Assembly: GCF_030817415.1 (NCBI RefSeq)
Contig: NZ_JAUSZI010000002.1
Location: forward strand, 868,001-932,000
Direction: 5' to 3'
Source: Streptomyces umbrinus
GTDB lineage: Bacteria; Actinomycetota; Actinomycetes; Streptomycetales; Streptomycetaceae
DNA: 64,000 nt
Shown here in pieces: positions 18,055 through 26,337 of this stretch. Every line of letters begins with the position of its first letter. Position 1 is the first letter of the stretch. The notes under the pieces are model-generated. The model was given only the letters and a program-made list of their open reading frames with translations, had not been told where the DNA came from and did no database searches. A program made the position numbers and the translations under genes.

Positions 18055-18130
18055 TCGCCCCCGCCGCCCCTACCCTCCCCCACTCTCGGCTTCGCTCGAG
18101 AGTGGGGGAGGGTAGGGGCGGCGGGGGCGA
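18055..18130. terminator. Very long perfect hairpin, bidirectional terminator
   Basis: Two perfect 34-bp arms (18055-18088 and 18097-18130) enclose an 8-base loop between the convergent ACAD and DUF2889 genes. The core CTCTCGGCTTCGCTCGAG is, from memory, a recurrent extragenic palindrome of Streptomyces; the arms here are much longer than termination needs. Confidence 0.85.
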
Positions 18131-18143
18131 AAACACACGTCGG

Positions 18144-18713
18144 CTACGCCCCTCCGAACGCCTCCACCCCCGGAACCGGACGCGGCCCCTGCCCAGGCCG
18201 CCAGCCCGCGTCGAGTTTGCGCAGACCCACACCGTCCGGCGCCCAGATGTGGCAGCTGTTCAGCACGCCCGCCGTCGAGCGCGGGTCGTGGGACGGCTCA
18301 CCGGCGTCACGGCGGCGCGCGTTGGCCGAAATGGCCGCCTGAACGACGGCGGGGCCGAGGGCACGGGCCAGCTCGTAGAGGTGCGAGCAGCCGGACACGC
18401 CTCGGAACCGCTCCTGGATCGCCCGGTTGTATCCGGCGGCGACGCCGAGCCCGACAAGCCCGTCGAAGACCGGGGTGATCAGCGGGCACTCGGTGTGCGG
18501 GAAGGTCTGCATAGCCGCGCTGGCGTGCACCACGACCATGTCCGCGAGACGGATCCGCACTTCGAGCACCATCCGGTGGACGACGTGCGCCGGCAGCTCC
18601 GCCCGGGGCCGCTCGTCGCTCAGCACCGCCTCGACCGAGATCTCGTCACCGTCCTCCTCGTAGGCGGTCACGGTGATCGTGCGGCGGTGCAGGGGCAGTT
18701 CGGCTCGCGTCAT
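18144..18713 (-). CDS. DUF2889 protein
   Basis: A 189-residue soluble protein of the DUF2889 family, function unknown. It shows the family's N-terminal beta-rich part (RTITVTAYEEDGDEISVEA, LSDERP) and the conserved CSHLYELARALGPA segment near residue 120. ATG 18713 overlaps the stop of the crotonase gene (ATGA), so it is made together with that enzyme. The family recurs beside acyl-CoA catabolic genes in actinobacteria and proteobacteria, suggesting an accessory or binding role. Confidence 0.7.
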   Translation of the reverse strand: MTRAELPLHRRTITVTAYEEDGDEISVEAVLSDERPRAELPAHVVHRMVLEVRIRLADMVVVHASAAMQTFPHTECPLITPVFDGLVGLGVAAGYNRAIQERFRGVSGCSHLYELARALGPAVVQAAISANARRRDAGEPSHDPRSTAGVLNSCHIWAPDGVGLRKLDAGWRPGQGPRPVPGVEAFGGA

Positions 18714-19555
18714 GACGAGGGCTCCCCCCGGAGCACCGAAGCCGTCTCCGATGCCGGTGGTGCCCCGAGCGCCGCGAATTCCGGCTGTCGGCGCTCGATG
18801 AAGCTGCGTACGCCCTCGCGGTAGTCCGGGGCCCGCTTCGCCGTGGCGAGCAGCGCGGCCGCGCTGTCGCGGCTCTCGGTGAAGCTCCTCGACTGGTCGT
18901 CGGCGAGTTGCCGCTTGATGAGGGACATCGCGTACGGGCTGGCCGAGGAGGCCAGCCGGGTGGCGTACGCGATCGCTGTCGGGAGCAGTTCCGCCGGCTC
19001 GACGAGGCGGTTGACCAGGCCCATCGCCAGGGCCTCCGTACCGGTGATCCGGCGTGAGGACAACAGCAGATCGCTCGCGTTCCCGTATCCGACGAGCCGG
19101 GGCAGGATCCACGACACGCCGTCCTCCGCCACCAGGCCGCGCGCACTGAAGGCGGCGGCGAACTTGGCGTCCGGTACGGCGAACCGCACGTCACACATCA
19201 ACGCCTGGTTGAACCCGATGCCGGCGCAGGCGCCGTTGACGGCCGCCACGAGGGGTTTCGGGAAGGACATGGGCCGGGTGCGCGGAGGCAGACGGTCGGT
19301 CGGCCACGGGCTCGCGCCGGAGGACGCCCCGTCCAGCACGCTCATGTCCATGCCCGGGCAGAAGCTGCGTCCCGCCCCGGTCAGCACGACGGCCCGAACC
19401 GCCGGATCGGCCTCGGCGCGGTCGAACAGCTCGTTGTAGAGCAGCTCCATCTCCAGCGTCCAGGCGTTGTGCCGTTCGGGCCGGTTCAGGGTGAGGAGCA
19501 TGACCCCGTCGTCGGTCAGCTCGGTGAGGATCACCGGGGTCGGGTTCTCGGTCAT
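18710..19555 (-). CDS. Crotonase-fold enzyme (enoyl-CoA hydratase/isomerase)
   Basis: A 281-residue crotonase. Oxyanion-hole motifs are GAGRSFCPGMDMSVL and NGACAGIGFNQAL. The two Glu of canonical hydratases are missing (GFNQAL; AKFAAAFSARG), while Glu in RGLVAEDGVSW sits where delta3-delta2 isomerases and related hydrolases carry theirs. It is paralogous to the protein at 25470. ATG 19555 is preferred because GGGAG lies 8 bases upstream; a GTG 15 bases earlier lacks one. Chemistry could be isomerisation or C-C hydrolysis rather than simple hydration. Confidence 0.8.
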   Translation of the reverse strand: MTENPTPVILTELTDDGVMLLTLNRPERHNAWTLEMELLYNELFDRAEADPAVRAVVLTGAGRSFCPGMDMSVLDGASSGASPWPTDRLPPRTRPMSFPKPLVAAVNGACAGIGFNQALMCDVRFAVPDAKFAAAFSARGLVAEDGVSWILPRLVGYGNASDLLLSSRRITGTEALAMGLVNRLVEPAELLPTAIAYATRLASSASPYAMSLIKRQLADDQSRSFTESRDSAAALLATAKRAPDYREGVRSFIERRQPEFAALGAPPASETASVLRGEPSS

Positions 19556-19583
19556 CGAGGTCACTCCCACGGGCCCGTTTGAT

Positions 19584-19608
19584 TTATAGCTAGATGAATC
19601 ATCTATAT
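19584..19608. promoter_or_regulatory. Island motif, copies 2 and 3 (overlapping, opposite strands)
   Basis: TTATAG-CTAGATG-AATC (19584-19600, plus) and ATATAG-ATGATTC-ATCT (19592-19608, minus) overlap to give the near-palindrome TAGATGAATCATCTA, 29 bases before the crotonase start at 19555. Confidence 0.55.
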
Positions 19609-19694
19609 ACCCAACGCCGGTCCGGACGCCAGACCAAGTCCCGCACGGACAAGATCACCCGACCCTTGACCTGGTACCCTCGATGCACTAAGAC

Positions 19695-19711
19695 GATTCA
19701 TTTTGCTATAT
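19695..19711 (-). promoter_or_regulatory. Island motif, copy 4 (FadR-like regulator leader)
   Basis: Reads ATATAG-CAAAATG-AATC on the minus strand, ending just before GAGGAG and 12 bases before GTG 19724. The position fits autoregulation of the regulator gene by occlusion of its leader. Confidence 0.5.
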
Positions 19712-19723
19712 GAGGAGCCCACC

Positions 19724-20524
19724 GTGGCTGAGGCAGCCCGCGCAGAAACGCCGATCGTGCCCGCTCCCTCCCGCGGCCCCGTCGGACGCCAGGTGCGCGT
19801 ACCGAAGACGGCCGAACTGGTCGCAGGACACCTGCGCCGCCAGATCGTACGGGGCGAGCTGAAGCCCGACGACGCGCTTCCGCCGGAGTCGGGACTGATG
19901 GAGCAGTTCGGCATCTCACGGCCGACCCTGCGCGAGGCGTTCCGCGTCCTGGAGTCGGAGTCCCTGATCACGGTCCGCCGTGGAGCACACGGCGGCGCCC
20001 GGGTGAGCGCGCCCGACTCGGACGTCGCGGCCCGCTTCGCCGGCCTGATCCTGGAGTACCGCGGCGCCACCCTCGGAGACGTCTACCGGGCGGCTGCCCT
20101 CATCGAGCCGCCGTGCGCGCGCCAGGTCGCCACCAAGCACACGGCGGACGACATCAAGCGGCTGCGCGACGCGGTGGCGGCCGAGAAGGCCGTACTGGAC
20201 AGCCCGCTGGCCCTGGTGGACGCACAGGACGCTTTCCACGCCCTCCTGGTCGAGCTCACCGGCAACCAGACCCTGATCCTCCTCTGCGGCATGCTGCGCA
20301 ACATCATCGACCGGGCCAACGCCTCGTACACCGCGGCCGCCACCGACGCGGAGACCCAGAAGGCGCAGGCCCTCAAGGGCCACCGGGCACACGTCCGGCT
20401 GGTCGGCCTGATCGAGTCCGGCAAGGCGGACGAGGCCGAGAAGCTGTGGCAGCGCCACATCTCCAGCGCCGACGACGTCGTCAACGCACTGGGCCCGAAG
20501 ACGGTTCTGGAGCTCATCGACTGA
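19724..20524 (+). CDS. GntR/FadR-subfamily transcriptional regulator
   Basis: A 266-residue regulator. The N-terminal winged helix-turn-helix runs through LRRQIVRGELKPDD, ESGLMEQFGISRPTLREAFR and LITVRRGAHGGARV (about 35-95). The C-terminal all-helical FCD domain carries metal/ligand His residues (FHALLVELTGNQ, GHRAHVRLVG, WQRHISSADD). FCD regulators bind acyl-CoA or small carboxylates. GTG 19724 follows GAGGAG by 6 bases. The DNA-binding half is nearly the same as in the paralogue at 41615, so both probably read the same AT-rich operator spread over the island. Confidence 0.85.
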   Translation: MAEAARAETPIVPAPSRGPVGRQVRVPKTAELVAGHLRRQIVRGELKPDDALPPESGLMEQFGISRPTLREAFRVLESESLITVRRGAHGGARVSAPDSDVAARFAGLILEYRGATLGDVYRAAALIEPPCARQVATKHTADDIKRLRDAVAAEKAVLDSPLALVDAQDAFHALLVELTGNQTLILLCGMLRNIIDRANASYTAAATDAETQKAQALKGHRAHVRLVGLIESGKADEAEKLWQRHISSADDVVNALGPKTVLELID

Positions 20525-20565
20525 CCGTCCGAACAACCGCCTCCTCATCCTCCCTTGCGCTCTCC

Positions 20566-20582
20566 AAATAGTTAGATAATTA
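20566..20582 (+). promoter_or_regulatory. Island motif, copy 5 (amidohydrolase leader)
   Basis: AAATAG-TTAGATA-ATTA abuts the Shine-Dalgarno GGAGG (20585-20589) of the amidohydrolase gene. It shares 16 consecutive bases with the copy at 34291. Confidence 0.6.
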
Positions 20583-20597
20583 TAGGAGGCGTACTTA

Positions 20598-21806
20598 ATG
20601 GCTTTCAGGGTGGAGGCGACGGCCATGGCCGAACAGCGCAAGCGGATCTTCGACTGCGACCAGCACATGTACGAGGAACGGGACTCCTTCACGCGCTACC
20701 TCCCGAAGGAGTTCCTCGGCCAGGCAGTGGCGCCGGTGACGTTGCCGGACGGCCGTGAGGTCATCCTCGCCGGGGACCGGATCGTGGTCTGTCTGGAGCC
20801 CGAGTTCGGGCAGGTCTACCGGCCCGGCTCGCTCAAGGAGATGCTCAAGGCGATGGCCTCGGGCAACCCCGACGAGACGTACCAGTTCGAGCCGATGCAC
20901 GAGGCGTACCAGAACCGCGAGGCCCGGCTGCGCGTCATGGACGAGCAGGGCCTGGACCAGACGATCATCTACCCGGGCGGCTGGGCTCTGGTCGCCGAGG
21001 AGTACGTACAGGGCGTCGAGCCGCTCTACGCCAACTACCACTCGTTCAACCGCTATATGAACGAGGTGTGGGGCTTCAACCACAACGACCGCATCTACTC
21101 CCCCGCCCTGCTGTCCCTGCGCGACCTGGACAGTGCGGTGAAGGAGCTGGAGTTCGTGCTGGAGCAGGGCGCCCGGTTCATCATGCTGCCGACCGGCCCG
21201 CAGTACGGCCGCTCGCCCGGAGACCCGTACTTCGACCCGTTCTGGAAACTGGTCAACGAGGCCAAGGCCAGCGTCTGTTACCACATCAGCGAGTTCTACT
21301 ACAACTCGAACGTCGCCCCGGCCTGGGGCCACGACGCGAGCCCGATCCACTTCCGGATGTCCGCGTGGCAGTGGATGAACACCTACGGCCAGCGTCCGAT
21401 CGAGGAGACGCTGTCTGCGCTGATCTTCGACAACCTCTTCGGGCGTTTCCCCGACATCAACGTCCTGGTGTCCGAGTTCGGCGCCGAGTGGGTGCCGCAC
21501 TTCGTCCGTCACATGGACAAGAGCCGCGGCATGGGCCGCAACGGCCCCTGGATCGGCGGCCAGTTGGACGAGCGCCCCAGCCAGGTATTCCGCAAGCACA
21601 TCCGGGTGGTGCCCTACCCGGAGGACGACATCCCGAGCCTGGTGAAGCGTCTCGGCTATCACGAGTCCATCGTGATGGGCTCGGACTTCCCGCACGCCGA
21701 GGGCATCGCCAACCCGGCCGACTACCGCAAGCTCCTCGCGGAGCTCGACGAGTCGGTCCAGGACGACATCATGTACAACAACGCGCAGCAGCTGATCAGC
21801 CGTTGA
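20598..21806 (+). CDS. Amidohydrolase-2 family metal-dependent hydrolase or decarboxylase
   Basis: A 402-residue TIM-barrel amidohydrolase (ACMSD/amidohydrolase_2 type). The first-strand metal site appears as FDCDQHMYEE (about 18-27), a barrel His as CYHISEFYYN, and the late Asp as GSDFPHAEG. Family members hydrolyse or decarboxylate cyclic and aromatic acids without a CoA requirement. ATG 20598 lies 8 bases from GGAGG. It follows the FadR-like gene on the same strand with a copy of the island motif in between and ends at a terminator. Substrate unknown; ring opening or decarboxylation of a pathway intermediate fits the setting. Confidence 0.8.
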   Translation: MAFRVEATAMAEQRKRIFDCDQHMYEERDSFTRYLPKEFLGQAVAPVTLPDGREVILAGDRIVVCLEPEFGQVYRPGSLKEMLKAMASGNPDETYQFEPMHEAYQNREARLRVMDEQGLDQTIIYPGGWALVAEEYVQGVEPLYANYHSFNRYMNEVWGFNHNDRIYSPALLSLRDLDSAVKELEFVLEQGARFIMLPTGPQYGRSPGDPYFDPFWKLVNEAKASVCYHISEFYYNSNVAPAWGHDASPIHFRMSAWQWMNTYGQRPIEETLSALIFDNLFGRFPDINVLVSEFGAEWVPHFVRHMDKSRGMGRNGPWIGGQLDERPSQVFRKHIRVVPYPEDDIPSLVKRLGYHESIVMGSDFPHAEGIANPADYRKLLAELDESVQDDIMYNNAQQLISR

Positions 21807-21825
21807 GCAGGGCAGTCTCCGCGAG

Positions 21826-21857
21826 TGAGCCCGGTACCGACTTCGGTACCGGGCTCA
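21826..21857. terminator. Intrinsic terminator after amidohydrolase
   Basis: Perfect 13-bp arms TGAGCCCGGTACC and GGTACCGGGCTCA around a GACTTC loop, between convergent genes. Confidence 0.85.
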
Positions 21858-21915
21858 GTCAGCAGGTCATGGCACGTGCGAATCGGCGCTTGCGACTCGG
21901 CGCTTCGGCCACGGC

Positions 21916-23043
21916 TCAGTCGGCGAGATCGGCCGCGAGGTTCGCCAGGTTGGTGAGCAGGGCCGCGCCGCGCCGCGAGTGGTCGTAGCCCGCGAGCGGG
22001 TAACCGTTGCTCAGACAGGCGAAGGACAGGCCGGACTCCGGGTCCATGAAGCCCAGTTGGTACGCCGCTCCGGCGCTGCCGAAGAGCAACGGTGAGCCCG
22101 TGGACGGCAGTTGGCTGCCCGCGTCCGGACCGGCCACGGTGACGAACAACCCCATGCTCGTACGCCGCCCACTGCCGCCCCCGTAGATCTGTTCACCGTG
22201 CGGGTGCTCGGTGAGGCGGATCCGGGTGCCCTCCGCCACCGCTTCCGGCTTCCACAGGCCCGAGTGTTCCAGCGCCTGGAAGTACAGGGCGACATCGGCG
22301 GCGGTGGCGACCAGTGCGTGACTCGGCTCCCCGGCCGCCAGCACGCGCGGGTCGGACAGGTACCAGGGTCCCCACGGGTCGGGGTCCTGGTCGTCGTCCG
22401 TACGGTCGGTGGCGATCATCGGGGCGACGGTGCCGGGCTGTCGCTCCACGGGGACGCCGAGTTCGATCGAGGACAGGCCCAGCGGGCGGGCGATCCGTTC
22501 GTGCAGGTAGTCGGCGAAGGTCAGGCCCGTACGCCGCTCGACGATCTCGGCGATCAGCCAGGCCGCCGAGGTGAGGTGGAACTGGAAGCGGCTGCCCGGC
22601 GGGTAGTCGAGCCGCCAGCGGCCGAACGCGGCGAGCCGCTGCTCGCGGTCGAGAGTCTTCGGGTACCCGAGCGGTGCGAAGGGGAAGCCGGCAGTGTGCG
22701 TGAGGACCTGCTCTACCGTCACCTCCTCCTTCCCGTTGGGCGCGAACTCCGGGATGATCGCGGCGACTTGCTCGCCCACGTCCAGCAGCCCGTCGCCGAC
22801 CAGCTTCCACACGGCGCCCCCGACGATCGACCGTCCGACGGACTGCAGGATGTACCGGGTGTCCGGACGGGCGTCGCCCCAGGTCTCGAAGGCCACCAGC
22901 CGGCCGCCGCGGGCGACGGCGACCTGCGCGGACGGCAGCGGTCCGTGGTCGACCTCCAGCCGGATCCTGCGCAGCAGTACGTCGAGCCGACGCGGGTCGA
23001 CGCCGACGGTCTCCGGGGCGACGACGGAGTGGTCAAGTGTCAT
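21916..23043 (-). CDS. Class C beta-lactamase-fold protein with altered catalytic residues
   Basis: A 375-residue serine-hydrolase-fold protein of the EstB/class C beta-lactamase group without a signal peptide, so cytosolic. The SxxK box reads SVGR (68-71), replacing the catalytic Lys by Arg, and the Tyr box reads FQFHLTSAAW with His156 in the Tyr place; LTHTAGFPF and GSAGAAYQLGF are otherwise typical. Ser68 remains. Either a variant esterase/thioesterase mechanism operates, or it is a binding protein. It is last in the six-gene operon and overlaps the CoA ligase stop (ATGA, 23040-23043). Confidence 0.75.
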   Translation of the reverse strand: MTLDHSVVAPETVGVDPRRLDVLLRRIRLEVDHGPLPSAQVAVARGGRLVAFETWGDARPDTRYILQSVGRSIVGGAVWKLVGDGLLDVGEQVAAIIPEFAPNGKEEVTVEQVLTHTAGFPFAPLGYPKTLDREQRLAAFGRWRLDYPPGSRFQFHLTSAAWLIAEIVERRTGLTFADYLHERIARPLGLSSIELGVPVERQPGTVAPMIATDRTDDDQDPDPWGPWYLSDPRVLAAGEPSHALVATAADVALYFQALEHSGLWKPEAVAEGTRIRLTEHPHGEQIYGGGSGRRTSMGLFVTVAGPDAGSQLPSTGSPLLFGSAGAAYQLGFMDPESGLSFACLSNGYPLAGYDHSRRGAALLTNLANLAADLAD

Positions 23044-24515
23044 ACGAGTCTCCCTTGTTCCCCGGTGTTCTCCGGCGCTTCCCGCAGGTCGCGGCGTACG
23101 ACCTTGCCGTTGGCGTTGCGCGGCAGCTCGTCCACGAACCACCAGCGGACGGGCACCTTGAACCCGGAGAGGCGGTCGCGGGCGAACGCCCTGAGCGCCG
23201 CCGGTTCCGGTGGGTCGCCCGAGTCGACGGGTACGACGAAGGCGACGACGGTCTGGCCGAGCCGGTCGTCCGGCGCGCCGGCGACCGCCACGTCCGCGAT
23301 GCCGGGGTGCGCGGCCAGAACCGTCTCCACCTCCAGCGGGTGGACGTTCTCGCCACCTCGGATGATCATGTCGGTGCGTCGGCCGGACAGGTAGAGATAG
23401 CCGTCCTCCGACACCCGGCCGAGGTCGCCGCTGTGCAGCCAGCCCTCGGCGTCCACGCGGAAGAGATGGTCGGCGCGGGCGTGGATCTCGCCGACCCCGT
23501 CCGGCCCGGCGTCGCGGACCCGCAGTTCGACGCCGGGGGCAGCCCGTCCGACGGACCGCAGCAGTGCGGTGTGTCCGGCGACCGCCTCGCGATGGTCCTC
23601 GGGGGTGAGCACGCTGATGGGCGAACCCTCGGTCTGCCCGAACATGTTGAGCATCCGGACGCCGGGCATCGCCTCGTACGTGCGCCGCAGTGTGCCGGGG
23701 CGGATGGGCGCGCCGCCGTACTGGAGGACGCGCAGCCCTTCGTGGCGGGCCTGACCGGCCGCCAGCAGCGTTTCCAGCATCGCGGGGACCATGCTGGTGT
23801 GGGTGGTGCCGAGTTCCCGCAGCAGGGCCCAGCCCTCGACGGTGAAGCGCGGCAGACCGGTGATCAGCGCGCCGGCGGCGAGGGCGACGGCGATGTTGCC
23901 GAGGCCCGCGATGTGGTGGAAGGGCGCGCTGCCTCCGTAGAAGCTGTCCGGGTCGAGCGCGCAGAGCCGGCCGTTGACATGCGCGCGGGCTGCCAGCCGC
24001 CGCTGAGTCATGGGGACGGGCTTGGGGATGCCGGTCGTCCCGGAGGTGTGCAGGACTGCGGCGAGAGCGTCGGGCTCGGCAGTCAACGCCCGTCCGCTCG
24101 GGCGCAGTTCGGGGACGACCACGGCCGGGCAGCCGACCAGTCGGGCGACATGCTCACCGAGTTCGGCGAACTCCGGCTGGGCGAGAAGGAGTTGGGAACC
24201 CGAGGCCTTGACCACCGCCGCGATCTCGTACGGGGTCGCACGCACGCCGAGCGGGGCGAGCGGATGGCCCGATCCCGCGCCGCCGACGACCAGCGCGAGA
24301 GCGTCGGCGGAGGTGGCGATCAGCGCGGGTACCGGCTCGCCGGGGGCGAGGCCGAGCGTGTCCAGCAGGTCGGCCGCGCCGCCCGCCCGGTCGAGGAGTT
24401 CGCGTCCTGTCCAGCTCAGGTCGCGGAACCGGACGGCGGGACGCGCGTGGTCGTAGGCACGGCTCACCATCGCGGTCCAGGTGGGTGCCGCTACGGCCTT
24501 CGGCGCGCCGCCCAT
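23040..24515 (-). CDS. Acyl-CoA synthetase (AMP-forming CoA ligase)
   Basis: A 491-residue ANL-superfamily ligase. The phosphate loop is LHTSGTTGIPKPVPM, the A5 motif is NMFGQTEGSP, A7 is WLHSGDLGRVSEDGYLYLSGR, and the catalytic Lys is in LPRNANGKVVRRDL, so it should form acyl-AMP and then acyl-CoA. Start ATG 24515 lies 4 bases after the MaoC stop. Co-transcription with two MaoC genes, a crotonase and a thioesterase suggests it activates an acid that feeds the dehydration steps in the same operon. Confidence 0.85.
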   Translation of the reverse strand: MGGAPKAVAAPTWTAMVSRAYDHARPAVRFRDLSWTGRELLDRAGGAADLLDTLGLAPGEPVPALIATSADALALVVGGAGSGHPLAPLGVRATPYEIAAVVKASGSQLLLAQPEFAELGEHVARLVGCPAVVVPELRPSGRALTAEPDALAAVLHTSGTTGIPKPVPMTQRRLAARAHVNGRLCALDPDSFYGGSAPFHHIAGLGNIAVALAAGALITGLPRFTVEGWALLRELGTTHTSMVPAMLETLLAAGQARHEGLRVLQYGGAPIRPGTLRRTYEAMPGVRMLNMFGQTEGSPISVLTPEDHREAVAGHTALLRSVGRAAPGVELRVRDAGPDGVGEIHARADHLFRVDAEGWLHSGDLGRVSEDGYLYLSGRRTDMIIRGGENVHPLEVETVLAAHPGIADVAVAGAPDDRLGQTVVAFVVPVDSGDPPEPAALRAFARDRLSGFKVPVRWWFVDELPRNANGKVVRRDLREAPENTGEQGRLV

Positions 24516-24519
24516 CGGT

Positions 24520-24942
24520 TCAGGGCTCCAGCCGGGCCGCCGCGATGCCGGTGACCACTTCGGCGCCGTTCTGGTTGACGGTGCGCACGGAGAAGTGGGC
24601 GACCGGTCCGGCCGGTGTGTCCTCAAGGGACTCGACGGTCGCCGTGGCCGTCAGGGTGTCCCCGGGCCAGACCTGGGCCTTGAAGCGCACGCCGAAGGTC
24701 AGCAGTGCCTCGGTGCCCACCCAGTCGGTGAGGACCCGGCCGGTCATGCCCATCGTGAGCATTCCATGGGCGAACACGCCGGGATATCCCGCGACTTCGG
24801 TGGCGAACCTCTCGTCGGTGTGCAGCGGGTTGTAGTCGCCCGACGCGCCCGCGTACTGCACGATCCGGGTGCGCTTCAGGTCCTCGACCAGCACGCTCTC
24901 CCGGGTCTCACCGACCTTGATGCCGTCCGCGCTCAGGCTCAT
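24520..24942 (-). CDS. MaoC-type (R)-enoyl-CoA hydratase subunit
   Basis: A 140-residue hot-dog protein with the hydratase-2 motif: Asp and His in GDYNPLHTDE followed by GYPGVFAHGML. It hydrates trans-2-enoyl-CoA in its family. Its start overlaps the stop of the neighbouring degenerate hot-dog gene (ATGA, 24939-24942). The arrangement copies split MaoC heterodimers of steroid catabolism, in which only one subunit carries the catalytic dyad. Confidence 0.85.
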   Translation of the reverse strand: MSLSADGIKVGETRESVLVEDLKRTRIVQYAGASGDYNPLHTDERFATEVAGYPGVFAHGMLTMGMTGRVLTDWVGTEALLTFGVRFKAQVWPGDTLTATATVESLEDTPAGPVAHFSVRTVNQNGAEVVTGIAAARLEP

Positions 24943-25391
24943 CGTGCGTCCTTCGGGGTTGCCGGGCCCTCGGGCACCACGGCCACGGTCCGGGCGCTCA
25001 CGACGGGTTCGCCGGCGGCGTCCCGGTACTCGGTGACGCGCTCGCTGAACAGCAGGCGGCCGGTGCGGCCCTGCTTCTCCCAGCTGCGTCCGGGAACGGT
25101 GGTCGCGTACAGGGTCTCCCCCGCGCGCACCGGGCGGTGGTACTCGAAGTGCTGCTCGGCGTGCAGCCCGCCGCCGCCTTCGGGCATCACCCCGGGACCG
25201 CTCCCCGACCCGAACCACTCCTCGCCCTGCCTGGGCCGCAGGCGATGGTCGGGGTCGTACTGAGCGCTCGCCATCATGAAGGTGGGCGGCGCGAGTGCGG
25301 TCTCACCCTGGTGAGCCGGGGTCTCGTCGCCGATGGCCCGGGCGAACATCATGATGTGCCCGGCCTCGACGGGGAACGGCTGCCCTGTCAT
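24939..25391 (-). CDS. MaoC N-terminal-like hot-dog protein, partner subunit
   Basis: A 150-residue hot-dog protein of the FAS1-dehydratase/MaoC-N type. The segment FARAIGDETPAHQGE aligns with the active-site helix of MaoC, but the downstream APPTFMMA lacks the His-Gly pair, so it is probably non-catalytic and shapes the substrate pocket. It is coupled by a 4-bp overlap to the catalytic MaoC gene. Preceded by a 78-bp spacer full of short repeats. Confidence 0.8.
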   Translation of the reverse strand: MTGQPFPVEAGHIMMFARAIGDETPAHQGETALAPPTFMMASAQYDPDHRLRPRQGEEWFGSGSGPGVMPEGGGGLHAEQHFEYHRPVRAGETLYATTVPGRSWEKQGRTGRLLFSERVTEYRDAAGEPVVSARTVAVVPEGPATPKDAR

Positions 25392-25405
25392 CGTCCAGTC
25401 TCCTC

Positions 25406-25480
25406 GGTCGGTACGGCGGTCAGTACGGCGGTTAGTACGACGCGCCGCGTGGCGGGTCAGTACGGCGGGTCAGTACGGCA
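25406..25480. repeat. Degenerate 12-bp repeats (GGTCAGTACGGC)
   Basis: Five imperfect units of GGTCAGTACGGC at 25406, 25418, 25430 and twice within 25454-25480, the last running into the crotonase stop codon. They fill the spacer between the MaoC-N and crotonase genes and look like replication-slippage products. Confidence 0.6.
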
Positions 25481-26333
25481 GGAAGGCGTCGCGGGTGGCC
25501 TCGTCCGGGTCGAAGTCGGGAGGCAGTCCCTCGAACTTCGGCTCCCGCTTCTCCACGAAACTGGCGACGCCCTCGCGGAAGTCCGGCGAGCCCGCGAAGA
25601 ACTCCATGGCGGAGTAGGAGCGGGCGAGCGCCCCGGTGAAGTCGCGGTCGAGGTCGCCGTACACCTGGTGGCGTACGACGGCCATGGCGCGCGGGGAGCA
25701 GTTGCGGGCGATGTCGCGGGCGTAGGAGCGGGCGGCATCGAGCAGGTCCTCCGGCTCCACGACGCGGCTGACGAGGCCGAGTTCCTTCGCCTCGTCAGCG
25801 TCGAAGACCCGGCCGGACAGCAGCAGGTCGAGCGCGTTCTCCAGGCCTACGACGCGTGGCAGCACGTACGACATGTTGTACTCGCCGGCCAGGCCGCGGC
25901 GGGTGAAGGCGGTCGTGAAGCGCGCTCCGCGGGCGGCGAAGCGGATGTCGCAGATGAGTGCCTGGACCAGGCCGATGCCCGCGCAGGCGCCGTTGACGGC
26001 GGCGATCAGGGGCTTCGGCATGTTCCGCCTGCTGTACATGGGGACGCGGGCCTGGAGGTTGAGGGACTGGCCCGGCTGTGCGTTCTGTTCCAGCCTCTGG
26101 ACGTCCATGCCGGGGCAGAACGCCCGGCCCGCGCCCGTGATGACCACGACGCGGACGGCGGGGTCCTCGGCGGCTTCGTCGAGGAGCGCGAAGAAGCGGC
26201 GCTCCATGGGGATGCTCCACGCGTTCTTACGCTCGGGCCGGTTGAGGGTGACGGTGGCGACGCCGTCCTCGTCGACCTCGTAGAGCACCAGATCCTGGTC
26301 CTGGTCCCGGTCCTGGGTGGGCTCCTCGGACAT
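25470..26333 (-). CDS. Crotonase-fold enzyme, paralogue of the one at 18710
   Basis: A 287-residue crotonase with GAGRAFCPGMDVQRL and NGACAGIGLVQAL. As in its paralogue, the standard hydratase Glu pair is absent and an isomerase-type Glu occurs in RGLAGEYNMSYVLPR. ATG 26333 is preferred, with GAGGAG 7 bases upstream; GTG 26336 is the alternative. The C-terminus (EGLPPDFDPDEATRDAFLPY) runs into the repeat array. The operon context with MaoC and a ligase suggests isomerisation or hydrolysis of an unsaturated or beta-keto intermediate. Confidence 0.8.
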   Translation of the reverse strand: MSEEPTQDRDQDQDLVLYEVDEDGVATVTLNRPERKNAWSIPMERRFFALLDEAAEDPAVRVVVITGAGRAFCPGMDVQRLEQNAQPGQSLNLQARVPMYSRRNMPKPLIAAVNGACAGIGLVQALICDIRFAARGARFTTAFTRRGLAGEYNMSYVLPRVVGLENALDLLLSGRVFDADEAKELGLVSRVVEPEDLLDAARSYARDIARNCSPRAMAVVRHQVYGDLDRDFTGALARSYSAMEFFAGSPDFREGVASFVEKREPKFEGLPPDFDPDEATRDAFLPY

Positions 26334-26337
26334 CACG

